A stretch of 64,000 nucleotides of DNA from Arenicola marina (taxonomy: Eukaryota > Annelida > Polychaeta > Arenicolidae): assembly GCA_964019135.1 (NCBI GenBank), contig OZ025248.1, positions 13,895,574 through 13,959,573 of the forward strand, given 5' to 3'. Every line of letters begins with the position of its first letter. Position 1 is the stretch's first letter. The notes under the pieces are model-generated. The model was not told the DNA's origin. It ran no database searches and saw nothing but the letters and a program-made list of their open reading frames with translations. Positions 1-11,609 of this stretch are shown here, piece by piece. The translations under genes were made by a program, and so were the position numbers.

Positions 1-246
1 TGTGCTACAATATCGGCCTGTGAGAGAGGAATACAATCGAGATGACGTGAACAACCATTTTGCAAAACTTGAACAAAAAAGCCACATTCACATATTTCTT
101 AACACCATAATAAGGCTTACACACATAACAATGGCTAGTTGAATGATGTGAATACAGATAAATATGTATTACATGTTCAGAAAATAAATGAATAATTAAA
201 TATCAGCCATTGGTGGGACGCCACCAAGGTCAGGTGAAGGACGCAC

Positions 247-3200
247 CTTTCGTATCCTGTCCAGAGAAGCCTCCATGTTGGCGTTCCGTGTCTTTCCGGA
301 GACTCGTTCAATCAACTCGTTGGCGAACTTACAGAACCGGAGGTATTCCATTCGTTTGTCCTGTAGCACCGCCTCCCGCATCAAGACTGAAACCATTGCC
401 GGCGGCTTAAAGGCATGCCTACATCGCAGTCACATCGCGCCACTGGGCAAGGCCGAGGCCAGAGAGGAGCCATGTCCCCGGAGATAACCCCTACTCTTTT
501 CTTAGGTCATCCTTACATTATAATCAAAATGGACTTCACTTCACAGAGCGCCAAGATCAACCAATCGTGGGGCGTGTATTATTCGTAACTTGACATGCGG
601 GCAAGGACAAAATGTGTGTGTAAGAAAATGTCGATGACAGGTTTGGTCGTTATATTAACCACAACAAATAGCTATCACTTACATTGCAGTTCTCCGTTGT
701 TGAAGAGCGGCAGTTTGCTGATGATCTGTTTGACGGTGTCGCTTCGAGCCAGCCCGACCAGCGCCTGTCAACAGCAAACCACGTGACACCAGTGACAGGG
801 TTCAGCCCATGATAGCCAGGGCACCACGAGATATTACTGTTGTAAACCGCCAGTCATACAGTCATACCTTTGATTCTGTGGTAATATCATTCACATAAAA
901 TGCAGAAATTGACAGCCTTATAGACTTACAGACTATAAGTGCCGTAAAATCCCAATCAAAATCTAGTAAGATACCGTTAGAACGAGTAGATATTATGCAT
1001 ATATTACAAAAACGGTAAACGTTGTTGTTGTTGATACATACGTAGAAAATTATATACTTTCCATATATTCACTGTAATGATTAAACTGTAATAATACTTT
1101 GTGGACTCGGTACACACCTTGCAGGCCATGGCCCGGATACAGTCGGCCTCAGTGATGGGAGTCTTGACCGACAGAAGTTTGAGTAGCACCTGGAGATGAA
1201 AACCACGTGGTCAGTAACGATAAAACAGGCGCTGTGACAAGATCATATCAAAGGTTGCCCACGTCAAACGCGTGTTCCAAGTGGCGCATGCCGTCTGTCG
1301 ATCACCTGAATCACAGGGGCGCCATACTGAACTCTAATAAAAGTAGAGAATGCTTCATTTGACAGAAGATGGGTTAACAACAGCCTCGTTGCTTCAAATC
1401 TCACCATGATCCCATTGTTAGCGCGTACAGCCTCCCACATCTCACCATGATCCCATTGTTAGCGCGTACAGCCTCCCACATCTCACCATGATCCCATTGT
1501 TAGCGCCTACAGCCTCCCACATCTCACCATGATCCCATTGTTAGCGCCTACAGCCTCCCACATCTCACCATGATCCCATTGTTAGCGCGTACAGCCTCCC
1601 ACATCTCACCATGATCCCATTGTTAGCGCGTACAGCCTCCCACATCTTGCTCAGCAGGTCCTCGCCGTTCTTGAGCGTCACTTTCTTCTTGGTGCTGCCG
1701 CCCACGATGCGACCCAGGTTGGCCCCCAGGCGCGCCACCGGGCCACCCACACAGTTATTGATGACGTTGAGCGCAGACTTCTGGACGTCAGCGTCCGCCA
1801 ACAGCTCGCCTTCAGCCAGACCCAACAGCACGCTGCGACCGGAGGCGGAACCGACATGCTACTATCACAAGCAAGTCAATAACTAAGCAATATTGGTGGA
1901 GCACCAGGAACACATTGCTGGATTACTTACAAGCTCAAATAACATGGCTTGAACACCGCACTCAAATCCACAATTGCCATGTTTTGCTCATATGTTCGTT
2001 TATTGGTAGCGTGTGGTATGTGACGGACCTACCTGGTGGCCGGAATGGATCCGCTCTCGGGCAGAGACACCGTCTCGCACAGTGACATCTGGGTCTTGGG
2101 CGTCACGGAGCACACAAATAACACATCCAGCGCCGACCGGATCGTCTCGCCCCTGGACAGGCATCAGAGAGAAATACGTGAGCTATACGGGAGATATGCC
2201 GGATGCACCCGAGAAATACACACATAGTATACTACAAAGTATTGAGCTATACGTTCTGATCATTAAAATTCTCATCATTAAGATTTTGGCTTACATGTTG
2301 TTAGCAATGCAGTCTTAGAATCTAGGTTTGTATCGTTGCAGTCTTTGTCTTCACATCTACGATTTTAAGCCATAAAAATACGCCCCCCCCCCCTGTCCAC
2401 CCACACCCACGTTGCCATCACTTCAAGACACTCCCAGTCCAGCCTTCCTGTACCCCCATGTGGCCTTTAACACCCACGTTTCCCTTAAATAACTCAGTAA
2501 CACAGTAACCTCGTGGTGTGTTACACCGACACTAACAAGAGCCAATCATGGACGACCCACTCACTTCCCGGTATAGGCACCCCACTCCATCGCCATGGCG
2601 ACCAGTTGCATGAGCAGAGTGATGCCGCCCAGCTTGATGAGTCGCTGGACTGGTTCCCACTTTATCCGGTAGGGCAGGCACTCCAGGAGCAGCTCGATGT
2701 TGTCCGCGATCACCTCGGCCGGCTGTTTGTAGGCCTGCCATGGAAGGGAACGGAAAGGACATGGTCGGTTGGTTGGCTGTATATTCAGGACGCTTTAATC
2801 ATTTGTGGTCATATCGTGTGAATGTCAATCATCAAAGGAAGGGAGAGTGGAGCCATGTCCGCGGGGGTACCCCCTACTCTTTGCGAAGAAGAACATGGAA
2901 TCTTTATCCTGCGACCACAGAGACATGGCCACAGCAGGGCTCGAACCACCGATCCACGTGTCGTTAGGCTCTCAGGTGGCTACGGCACTCAAGGCGAGTG
3001 CTCTAACCCACTGAGCTACCGGGCCGGGGCGTTGTGTTAAAAAGGGAGCTTGGCGCAGAGGTCCAGCCAGGATCACGTACCTTGTAAGCGGGCATCTCGG
3101 CGATGGGGGAGCCACCTTCGTTCCTCATGTGGGAGCGCCTGATCTGGTCAGCCTTGATGGCCAGGTGGGCCTCGAAATACTTCTTGAGGGCCACACAGAC

Positions 3201-6200
3201 GTGGCGCGCCGCCTGGCGGCTGGTGAACACCTCATCGTCGCTGAAGATTGAACTGTTGTCCTCCTCAATGTTGAGAATGGCTAGCGTGCTGATCTGAAGC
3301 CAAACCAATTGCCAAAGCAGAAATTAACATCGCTATTTTTTATGATTTATAAACTCACGTGTGAACGGGGTTCCTCCGGCAGAACCATTTTTAATGCCGC
3401 CATCTCTTTCAAAGAGAAATCTAAGAACCACGAGAAGGTACGAGGTCGATATAACGTTGGCACACATGGATGTGTACACATGGATTAAACCGCCGGGTAC
3501 ACGTACCACGTTGTAGAGCTTCCGGAATCCGTCCTGGGCGTCAAACAGCTCCAGGATGATCCGGAAGGGGAAGGAGTGCCCGAAGAACATGGTGGCGTGA
3601 CATCGTCCTGACTCGTGCGAACACTCCAACAGCCACAGGACGTAGCTGCCCGGGAGAGACGTTGGTTGGTGGTAAGTGGGAAACTCTGTAGGTCATATCG
3701 CGCCAAGGGCAAGGGTCAAGGCAGAGAGGAGCCATGTACATCTCCGGGAGTAACCCCCTACTCTTTGCAGAAAGAAAGATATGGGATCTTTATCCTGCTC
3801 AAACATTTGCACAAATGTGATTCCCTCAAGCTAACATGGCGCCAATCTATCCAAACGATAAGAACAACCCCGAGTCGCTCCAAGACAATATATTGTTAAT
3901 ACTCTTGTTTAATTATTAGCGTCCCCTTCTACCAGTGTTGGATCACTTACCTCACAAGGTTGGATAATACTGAAGGCGGTAGCATGCAAACCTGAAATAA
4001 ATAAAAATACATCTAAATATCGAACCTTTGGGTATTAACAGTTATAAATAAATGAATTTTGTATAATTATCCCACATTGAAGATCCCATTAGAAAATCCA
4101 CACTTCATCGTCATGTTTAAGAGTCCTTTGTAACCTTTTGGGTTAGCCCAACAGTACCAGATTTGTCCCCCCCTTCCCCCTCACACACCCACCCTCTCCA
4201 TGGCGTCCTCGAAGTAGGACAGGTAGTACAGACACATGGAGACCCCCGTGGGGGCCACAGACGGCCGGTACACATCCAACATCCCCCCCCCCTCCAACCC
4301 CCACACACACAGGGACACCCAACCTCTCCATGGCGTCCTCGAAGTAGGACAGGTAGTACAGACACATGGAGACCCCCGTGGCGGGCACAGACGGCCGGTA
4401 CACATCCAACATCCCCCCTCCCCTCCCACCCCCACACACACAGGGACACCCACCCTCTCCATGGCGTCCTCGAAGTAGGACAGGTAGTACAGACACATGG
4501 AGACCCCCGTGGCGGCCACAGACGGCCGGTACACATCCAACATCCGCTCCACGCCGCCGCGACTGATGAACTGGATAGCGAACCGCTTGTGGCACAGCAA
4601 CGCTCCCAAATACTATGGGTCGGGAAGACACAAAGTTCTCTAGTTAGCTATATTATACGTCATCATATAATACTTTTAAAACGGGCACGGCGTGCAAATG
4701 TCCAGCATTTTAATCCGTATGATACGTTATTGAAATTACTATCTTCAAAACAAAAACAAACATTGGCGTCCTTCATATGTCATGATAAATTAGCTTCATA
4801 CACGTACGTGGGGCAAACAGTGTATCAGCCGTTTAGTAAGGGATATTATTGTGTGCAGCAGATTATTTAGTCGGACGTTGGGCGTAATGTTACACCCATA
4901 CTATGTTCTATATACTGCTATCCACGCATGTGGAACACATCAAGACGCTTTACGTACGCCGGCGTCTCACTGACCTTGAGGGCCTCAAAGGCTAATCGGA
5001 CGTCCGTGTTCTGGGACAGGTCCATGAGGTAAAAAATCAGGTCAATCGCGTGCTGCTCAAACACGTGACTCAGAAGCTGAAACCCCAGAAACAATTGTTC
5101 AGTAAGTCACAAATACTACAGCACAACTTTTTAAGGTATCGGTTCTCACTTTCTGGGTGGTAGGTATATGTAACGCGTTCGACATGTGAACGGGATTTTT
5201 CCCTTCGGAGACAGCAGACTGGCCCAAGGGTCCCTCTTCCATGTCAGAGCCCACTGAATAGGTTATTGCGCTCGGTTTGATTAGCGAGCTCTGTATAAAC
5301 AATGGCTCGCGCTAACATGGAAGAACGACCGATTCAAGTCGCGCCTTCGCTCCACCATCATTGCAGCATACCAACGTCGTGACTTTCGTCCGCGGCCCGG
5401 GGTGTCATTCAGGGATGTCACCCAGGGGTGTCACCCAGGGGTATCACCCAGAGGTATCACCAAGGGATGTCACCTAGGGATGTCACCCAGGAGATATAAA
5501 TACACGAGAAGCCACACCAACTTTTACCTCCTGATATTCGCCGACTGGCGTGAGATACTGAACGATGAGCCTCATCTGCATCTCTGGACTGAGTGGGAGG
5601 AGACTGTAGGATCCGATGACGTAACGCTCGATGTCCGCCCAGCTACTGTTGCTGCAATCAAGCGCTGAAAACAATGGCAAGATACACTGATAAGGACGCA
5701 CATACATTAAGGGTTCTAAAAGAATAGCCACCACAGAGGACACTGAAATGTCTTGTCAGATGCTTGCCCATGTTATAGTCCATACAATAAAACTGGGATT
5801 AACACTTTCGGCGACGTTATGACTCGCCCATCAATTGCGGTATGTCTTCTAAACATTCCCTACACTGACAAAGTTATCAACAATATTACGCTCGCGGCAA
5901 ATATTTAGTGTTGCGCACGCGGTGCTGGCTTTGTACATCAGATCATCACCACAAATCCGCCATTAGATTAAACCAAGGGTTACCCGCTGTAGGCTTTGTC
6001 ACTTTGAGCTCGGCCGGCTTGACAAGCGGCTGGTGAATCTTGGATGTCAACTTATAGTGTCCGTTCTTCATGGCGTCCCTTGGCCCCCGAGAAGGTCGGA
6101 GCCGCGGGTTTCGGTGTTTTCCCTTTGTGTGTCTCTCTCTCCTTATCGGTGTCCGCTCGATGTCGCTTCGACGGCGGCGACTTGTCTTCCGCTGTCGACG

Positions 6201-9200
6201 TCCTGTCGGCCTTGGCGGCCCCAGGCTTGGCGGCCGCTGCCGACGTCCTGTCGGCCTTGGCGGCCCCAGGCTTGGCGGCCGCTGTCGACGTCTCGGTCAA
6301 GGCGTCGCCCTTGACCTGACTAGAGTTTGTTTGTGACTGAGGCGGCGTCCCGCTGGAGGTCCCCTCAGACGCCGCGGTCTGGATCGTTTTACTGCGACTG
6401 CCACGCGACGTCTCCAGCTTGTTGGCCTGCTGCGACAGACGGAAGGCCAGGCTGCCTTGTCCGATGTTGGCGAAAGGTCGATCGAACTTCTCGTTTCCCG
6501 ACGCCGATGATTCCTCTCGCTTCTGGGTTATCAGGTGGTTAAGGCGTTTAAGAAGTAAGGGCACCTAAAGCGAGGAAACAGAACGAAGATTCAAAGGTTT
6601 ACACGAAAATTGTAAGTATCGCTACACAAACCCAGCATATGCAATCGTCGCTAAACATCATCATTGTACTGCCCCTGCCCTCCATCCACCAGTGGTACAC
6701 GCACCAGCAGAGCATTCTGCCCCCCCCCCCTCCCTCCACCAGTGGTACACGCACCAGCAGAGCATTCTGCCCCCCCTCCTCCACCAGTGGTACACGCACC
6801 AGCAGAGCATTCTGCCCCCCCCCCCGCCCCCCACCTCCACCAGTGGTACACGCACCAGCAGAGCATTCTGCCCCCCCCCCCCTCCACCAGTGGTACACTC
6901 ACCAGCAGAGCATTCTGCCCCCCCCCCCACCTCCACCAGTGGTACACTCACCAGCAGAGCATTCTGCCCCCCCCCTCCACCAGTGGTACACTCACCAGCA
7001 GAGCATTCTGCCCCCCCGCCACCTCCACCAGTGGTACACTCACCAGCAAGGCGTTCTGCCTCTGCCCACCCCACCTCCACACGTGGTACACTCACCAGCA
7101 GGGCATTCTGCCCCCCCCCCCCCCACCTCCACCAGTGGTACACGCACCAGCAAGGCGTTCTGCCCCCCCCCCTCCACAAGTGGTACACTCACCAGCAAGG
7201 CGTTCTGCCTCTGCCCCCCCCCTCCCCCAGTGGTACACTTATCAGCAAGGCGTTCTGCCTCTGCCCCCCCCCTCCCCCAGTGGTACACTTACCAGCAAGG
7301 CGTTCTGCTCCTTGAAGTTCCCGGCCAGGTCCTGGACCTCCATGGCTGCGGCCAGCAGACCCACCGAGTACGATCGAAGCGGTTCCTCCTCTGTCTGCGC
7401 CCACTGAATCAGCTTCAACACCAGCGCATCCTACCCGGACACACAACCAAGCCATGAGAAACACACCCTGGGGTTAAAGCAATATGCTTACATGCGCCAT
7501 CTTAGATTTTTTACATTTTAGAATCAAGACTAAAAGTATCTAAAAATGTGTGACGCATATGTTTTATATCTCTTTGAGTCTGTAAAACAAACCTTTCAAC
7601 ATAAAACTGTGCGGTTTATTTATAACGCGTGCGGACGTGATAGCGAGCCGCGGTCGACATCACACACAAAATAGCGAACTGCGAACAGGCGCGAGGGATA
7701 TAAAGCCGGCCACCAACTTCTGCTCGGTTGACCACAATGCTTCTCTCCAGATAGCCCGCAGGCTTTCAGGATTTAAATTCAAAACAGAATGTACTTATTT
7801 GACATGGAGAAGAGGTTGGTAATACAAAACATTACGGAATATATTGCCTTAACGTTTTCCAATAGCGAGCAACTCCTGGACATAATTATCTCACGAACGA
7901 GCATGTGGCACTTCCAACAGGATATACAACACAAGGTGAATGTATTGAGGCCAGATTAAATGTATATTGAATCTGAAGGTTAGGTGAAGATTAGAACATT
8001 AGTCAATAAGATGTCCGCAGCAGAAATGAGTGAAACGAAATTAAGTTATGGTGTTCAGGCCGCTTTTGTGCGTGTACAGCCTAAATTGGGCCAAGTAACC
8101 TGTCACAGATGCAGGTTCAAGGGTTCGTACCGACGACCTGTTGATCTGTATCTAAGCCTGTTTACCAACTAAGTTAGGGAGTTTCCCAAAGAAATGAGTG
8201 ATGTGATAAACTAAATTATACATTGGTAGATAACGTAATATGTACATATCATATAGAGCATGGGAATTAATATCATAACGTCATCATCCACGTCCTTTAC
8301 AATTATCGGGACACCTGCGCATCAATGTTTGAATTTTCTTGTCTTTGAAGGCCAGATTTTTTACTGTCTGCCCTAGATTTTCGGGAAACAAGGATTAAAA
8401 ACAGCAGGCCAATCAGCCTTGTGAGCATCTTTGCCATCTTCAACCACAACTTAAACTCTGATCGTGATTTGCAGAAGCACTAACTAACATTGTCTGCGAA
8501 GATGATGGTCGTCTCCAGCCCAGGCATGACATCAAGAAAGAGTCGACATGCCACTGTTTGGATGTCACATGTGTCTCTTGGTCCCAAGGGATATGAGCTC
8601 ACCAACTGAAAGACAAGAGAGGCTGTAACAGTGACCTACCCCTTCATATCACAAGTCACCAACAGTTTGTGCTATCATACTGTATGACACATTATGTTCA
8701 GCATCTATTCTATACAAATAATGGGATAAATACATGTACCATACAACCCAGACACAACATTGATTGTTTTGCAAGATTTAAAATTACTTAAAAAACTTTT
8801 ATGGAAGGACCAGATACCAGGTATATGTAACGGCAGAACATTCTGATGTTTACAAAGAGTATTAGAACAAATATATAGGAAACATAAAGTCGAGTAAGAC
8901 CCCATACATTTAGGTGGCTGATATATCTCCCACTCAGACACAGGATCTCCCTGATAACAAGTTTTACCTCCTCTGCTCTAATAATTTTTTCCTTGAACAG
9001 TTTTTATGCTGGAATTAGATTTGATGTTCATCCATTTATCAGTATCTTCCGAAGATCTGTGACTTACATTCTACCAAAGACAGCTGTTACAAGCAGCTTA
9101 CTGTCAACACATACAGCATACAAGTTAGATAAATCTAAAATAAGAAGTCCTTAAGATCCTCACCTTATTAAGGAAGTTATCATTTTTAAAGATGGCTTGC

Positions 9201-10499
9201 AGTACATGACCCAGTGTACAAGTTGGGTCAGCTCGTCCTGCAGAGAAAGACTCATGTAATTTGGAGTTTTAGGATCATTCAGCAGGAGTCCTATCAACCT
9301 TGCAATACATAGTAAACAGGTCAACAGTCAATTGAAACCCCTATAGCATTGCCAAAACATCATCATCAAGAAAACAATCTTTATCCTGTACAAATACTGT
9401 TGACATTATAGATGGTTTGCAACACCATAAATCAGCTATAAAGGCTCTTCTAAATGAATCTTAACCTGCACAAATATCATATCGACAGTAAAGTGCTTAA
9501 AATGCCCCAATCTGGTGTAATGGCTGTTATAATATGTCAGACTACATATTTATCTACCATTTTCTGACTTATAGTTTACCTGGATGTCTGTCATCAAATG
9601 GATCTGGATCCATCTTATACCATGCCTCTGTCTCTCCTTCCACTATTTCTGCCATTCTGCAATAAAAGTAGTATTATAGGTTACAGAAATGTAAGCACTC
9701 TATCAGATATGTAACATTAATTACCAACTAATAAGAAATTGGAAAGTTGGATAAAGTTAGATCAAGTATCTATTTGACAAAGTTATATCCACATATGTCA
9801 AAGCCTCTTTCTGACATGACCTGTCACTTAAATGTGGTATGTCGGGAATCTCATTTACGCCATAAAATCTTAATCCTGTGGTTGCTAGCTGTATGCCGTT
9901 AATCCATATCCCCACTCTTAACCCATTTGCATTTAATCCAATCCCTTTCCCGGCTCCATACCTAAACTCAGCTGCCCTGGCTTTATCTACCCCTATACCC
10001 AAGCTGGCAGCCACTGGCGTAAGATTTCGAGATATACATGAGATTTTAGCATACAGGTGACAGGTTATTTCAGAAAGAGGTCACGATATAAATATAACTT
10101 TATCAAATAGATATTTCATTTGCTAGATTATTATTCATGGCTAGGAATCGGTTATATCTTTCATATAATATTGATTGAATATATATATATATATTACCAT
10201 ATATATAGTTTACTACTAGATTATGTCATTATCCAGTTGTCCATATGACTTTCCATAGTTATATATATATAAGACAGTTGGTAATAGACGACAAGTCACT
10301 TGTCGTCTAATACCAACTGTCTTACAACAGTCAGGTCTTGTTTTCAGTCCAAATAAGCTATTGAATATTGTGGAGCCACAAAAATTTACCTTGTCAAAAT
10401 AGGGACAGCATCCCTGACTGGCCCATTTCCTGTGCCACATTCCCGATCCCATTGTTCTAACAGGGACGTTATTTCTGTAACTGCGTCGATGGCTGACAT
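247..10499 (-). CDS. DCAF1: DCAF1 (VprBP), 5' part, 18 coding exons, continues beyond left edge
   Basis: DCAF1 is the substrate receptor that joins client proteins to the CUL4-DDB1 ubiquitin ligase, mainly in the nucleus. Exons in order: 10390-10499 (ATG at 10499), 9580-9656, 9164-9237, 8489-8605, 7293-7430, 5984-6564, 5528-5664, 4975-5076, 4454-4612, 3951-3991, 3507-3645, 3081-3293, 2565-2734, 2033-2152, 1610-1832, 1118-1189, 683-764, 247-386. All have GT-AG borders and matching phases, except a one-base discrepancy inside exon 6. Recognition rests on diagnostic stretches: [10 protein letters not shown] (exon 2), [13 protein letters not shown] (exon 9), [15 protein letters not shown] (exon 11), [10 protein letters not shown] (exon 12), LQDKR and ELIERVSGK (exon 18). 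The exons give about 898 residues: the N-terminal armadillo-like half, with a disordered insert at residues 173-365. LisH, WD40 and the acidic tail must lie left of the window. Family identity is near certain. Confidence 0.96.
412..515 (-). mobile_element. SINE body fragment (no tRNA-like head)
   Basis: The segment shares with the full SINE copies the block containing GAGCCATGTCC and CCCCTACTCTTT, in DCAF1 intron 17. The polymerase III boxes are absent, so this is a truncated copy. Confidence 0.55.
1399..1640 (-). repeat. 41-bp minisatellite copying the DCAF1 exon 15 end and splice donor
   Basis: Six units start at 1399, 1440, 1481, 1522, 1563 and 1604. On the minus strand each unit is GTG followed by a copy of about the last 38 bases of exon 15 (ending NNGIM, ATC ATG) and then again GTGAGA. 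The true exon border is at 1610. Units are almost identical, differing by GCG versus GCC. The unit is not a multiple of three, and read-through meets a stop within about 15 codons. Confidence 0.93.
2767..3030 (-). mobile_element. tRNA-derived SINE, near full length, in DCAF1 intron 12
   Basis: On the minus strand a tRNA-like head carries an A-box (TAGCTCAGTGG) and a B-box (GGTTCGAGCCC). A body with AAAGAGTAGGGGGTACCCC follows, then a tail with GATATGACC. The copy at 23190-23450 has the same order and near-identical sequence. Confidence 0.85.
3688..3795 (-). mobile_element. SINE body fragment in DCAF1 intron 10
   Basis: It shares the AAAGAGTAGGGGGTTAC-type block, the GGCTCC block and the AGGATAAAGATCC-type block with the full SINE, but lacks the tRNA-like head. 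Confidence 0.6.
4193..4545 (-). repeat. 130-131-bp minisatellite copying 90 bases of DCAF1 exon 9 plus its donor
   Basis: Units start (plus strand, CCTCTCCATGG) at 4193, 4323 and 4454. The copy at 4454 is the real exon end. On the minus strand each unit has about 90 bases of exon (MLDVYRPS to EDAMER), the donor GTGGGTGTCC, and a C/A-rich intron stretch of about 40 bases. Encoded differences are SVAATG, SVPATG and SVAPTG. The minus strand stays open through all three copies. Confidence 0.93.
5411..5490. repeat. 13-bp minisatellite in DCAF1 intron 7
   Basis: About six units of the type GGGTGTCACCCAG run head to tail. The array lies about 40 bp from the exon 7 donor and contains no exon sequence. 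Confidence 0.8.
5984..6564 (-). CDS. DCAF1: DCAF1 exon 6 with a reading-frame discontinuity
   Basis: The exon enters in phase 0 ([11 protein letters not shown]) and stays open to a TAA near 6053-6055. The next exon (5528-5664, beginning ALDCSNSSW) needs the exon to end in the +1 frame. That frame is open near the 3' end and reads [18 protein letters not shown] up to a good donor at 5984. The length of 581 bp leaves remainder 2 where 1 is required. The frames overlap as open sequence from roughly 6060 to 6400, so the break cannot be placed. Possible causes are a one-base insertion (assembly error in GC-rich sequence or a real allele) or an undetected small intron. The exon encodes low-complexity Ala/Lys/Ser sequence, with a 45-bp unit present twice. 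Confidence 0.8.
6190..6300 (-). repeat. In-frame 45-bp duplication in DCAF1 exon 6
   Basis: Two near-identical 45-bp units encode a 15-residue Ala/Lys-rich block ([13 protein letters not shown]) twice in a row. The unit is a multiple of three, so the frame is kept across it. Confidence 0.75.
6685..7293 (-). repeat. 45-51-bp minisatellite copying the DCAF1 exon 5 end and splice donor
   Basis: Twelve intronic units follow the true border at 7293. On the minus strand each has a poly-G run, about 16 bases of exon 5 (GCAGAACGCCTTGCTG or GCAGAATGCTCTGCTG), a donor, and TGTACCACTGG. Donor cores change with distance from the exon: GTAAGT at the true border, ATAAGT (GT lost) in the next copy, then mostly GTGAGT, then GTGCGT in the four most distant copies. 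Confidence 0.93.
7474..7852. mobile_element. TTAA-flanked MITE, copy 1 (DCAF1 intron 4)
   Basis: The 379-bp element starts TTAAAGCAATATG and ends ATATTGCCTTAA, giving about 12-bp inverted ends with TTAA at both edges. It has no coding capacity. The interior (GCGAGCCGCGGTCGACATCA and TTATTTGACATGGAGAAGAG) recurs at 40033-40316 and 54864-55237. TTAA targeting is characteristic of piggyBac-type transposition. Confidence 0.85.
10271..10323. repeat. Near-perfect palindrome in DCAF1 intron 1
   Basis: Arms of about 26 bp (AAGACAGTTGGTAATAGACG... and its complement) meet with almost no loop, next to an (AT)n tract. This could form a cruciform or be a very small inverted-repeat element. Confidence 0.8.
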
Positions 10500-11114
10500 A
10501 TTGTCAGTGATGGCGGCGGACCCGGTTGGACAGAGCAAATCTTAATTGCACAGCTGCAATGGGCGTCTGCAATGTGCCAATGCCAATGGCAATGTTGCGA
10601 AACGAGTGTCTGGACCCAAAAAAAATGCTCCTTTTTGCGATAGAGCAACGAAGAGATCCAGCTTCCTTTCGCCCGTTCAAGTCAACGACTTATAACAACA
10701 TGCTCAGATGAACGATCTCACATCTACATCTACGATGTCACGTTTACTCAAGTCAATATTCTAAAACTTTAAGTTGCTGAACATTTGTTTTGAAACTACA
10801 GGAGAGCATGAGGTTTCCGCGCCATGTTTGTCTGTTGTGTGTATGTTTAAAGCTCGGATACTGTTACTCGGATGTAAAGGTTATACACCAACGACTACTA
10901 CTGGGTCTTTCTTGGTGAGAAGCAGACAATGAACAGATGAAGGCAAGGATGCAGCCTAGGGGACCCAGAACACTAACTGACCCCACTAAATTAACAGAAC
11001 ACCTAACTTTAAATCAGGAGAACTAGCCTGCGGTATGAATACATTTACATAACAACTTTAGCTACCATGTTTTAAAGATCTTTCTCAGCGAGGCCATATG
11101 CTTCTCTGAAGAAG

Positions 11115-11460
11115 TCTATATAGTTTCTTTAGTCTCGAGAAACCCTGGGCGGTTTCTTCGCCGAAAATCCCGGTTTCGTGACAGGAAACTAGAACTCTTG
11201 GCGAGAAAGTCGGTTTTTAGCACTAAAATTGATGCTTTAGCCAGAAAATCGGTTCCCACAGACAATTCCCTAGTTTTAGCGAGAACCCTAGTTTTCTCAG
11301 CGCCAAATGTATTAAATATAATGTCTAAATTAACCCCCATTCTTGGTCAAGAAACCGGCTTTCTTGCCCCCAAATCCCACTCTTTCGCCAAGAAACTAGG
11401 ATTCCATCTCAAAACCCCAAGTTTTCCCGTCGAGAAACCATGTTTCTTCGTTGCCAACGT
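11115..11460. repeat. Degenerate interspersed repeats
   Basis: Variants of words such as GAGAAACCCTGG, GGTTTCTTCGCC, TTGGCGAGAAAGTCGG and CCAAGAAACTAGG recur in both orientations every 20-40 bp. A similar stretch lies at 12300-12510. There is no fixed unit length. Confidence 0.4.
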
Positions 11461-11589
11461 CAGTATATCTAGGATATTTTTGAGATCTTTGGCAGAGTGA
11501 GTCCGAACAGTCCCGCGTTTCTTCTGGCTCTGCTGGCAGGCAAAGGGCGCGATGTATGGAATACCAGGGCCCGTAAGTTCGAAACGCCA

Positions 11590-11609
11590 GGGGTAAAATA
11601 TTTTACCCC
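11590..11609. repeat. Perfect 20-bp palindrome
   Basis: GGGGTAAAATATTTTACCCC is fully self-complementary. A near copy (GGGGCGAAATATTTTACCCC) lies about 45 bp downstream. Function unknown. Confidence 0.9.

Noticed and set aside
6639-7457. 272-codon plus-strand frame rich in Pro and His
   Set aside because: It is antisense to DCAF1 exon 5 and its splice-donor array; the composition follows from the poly-C runs.
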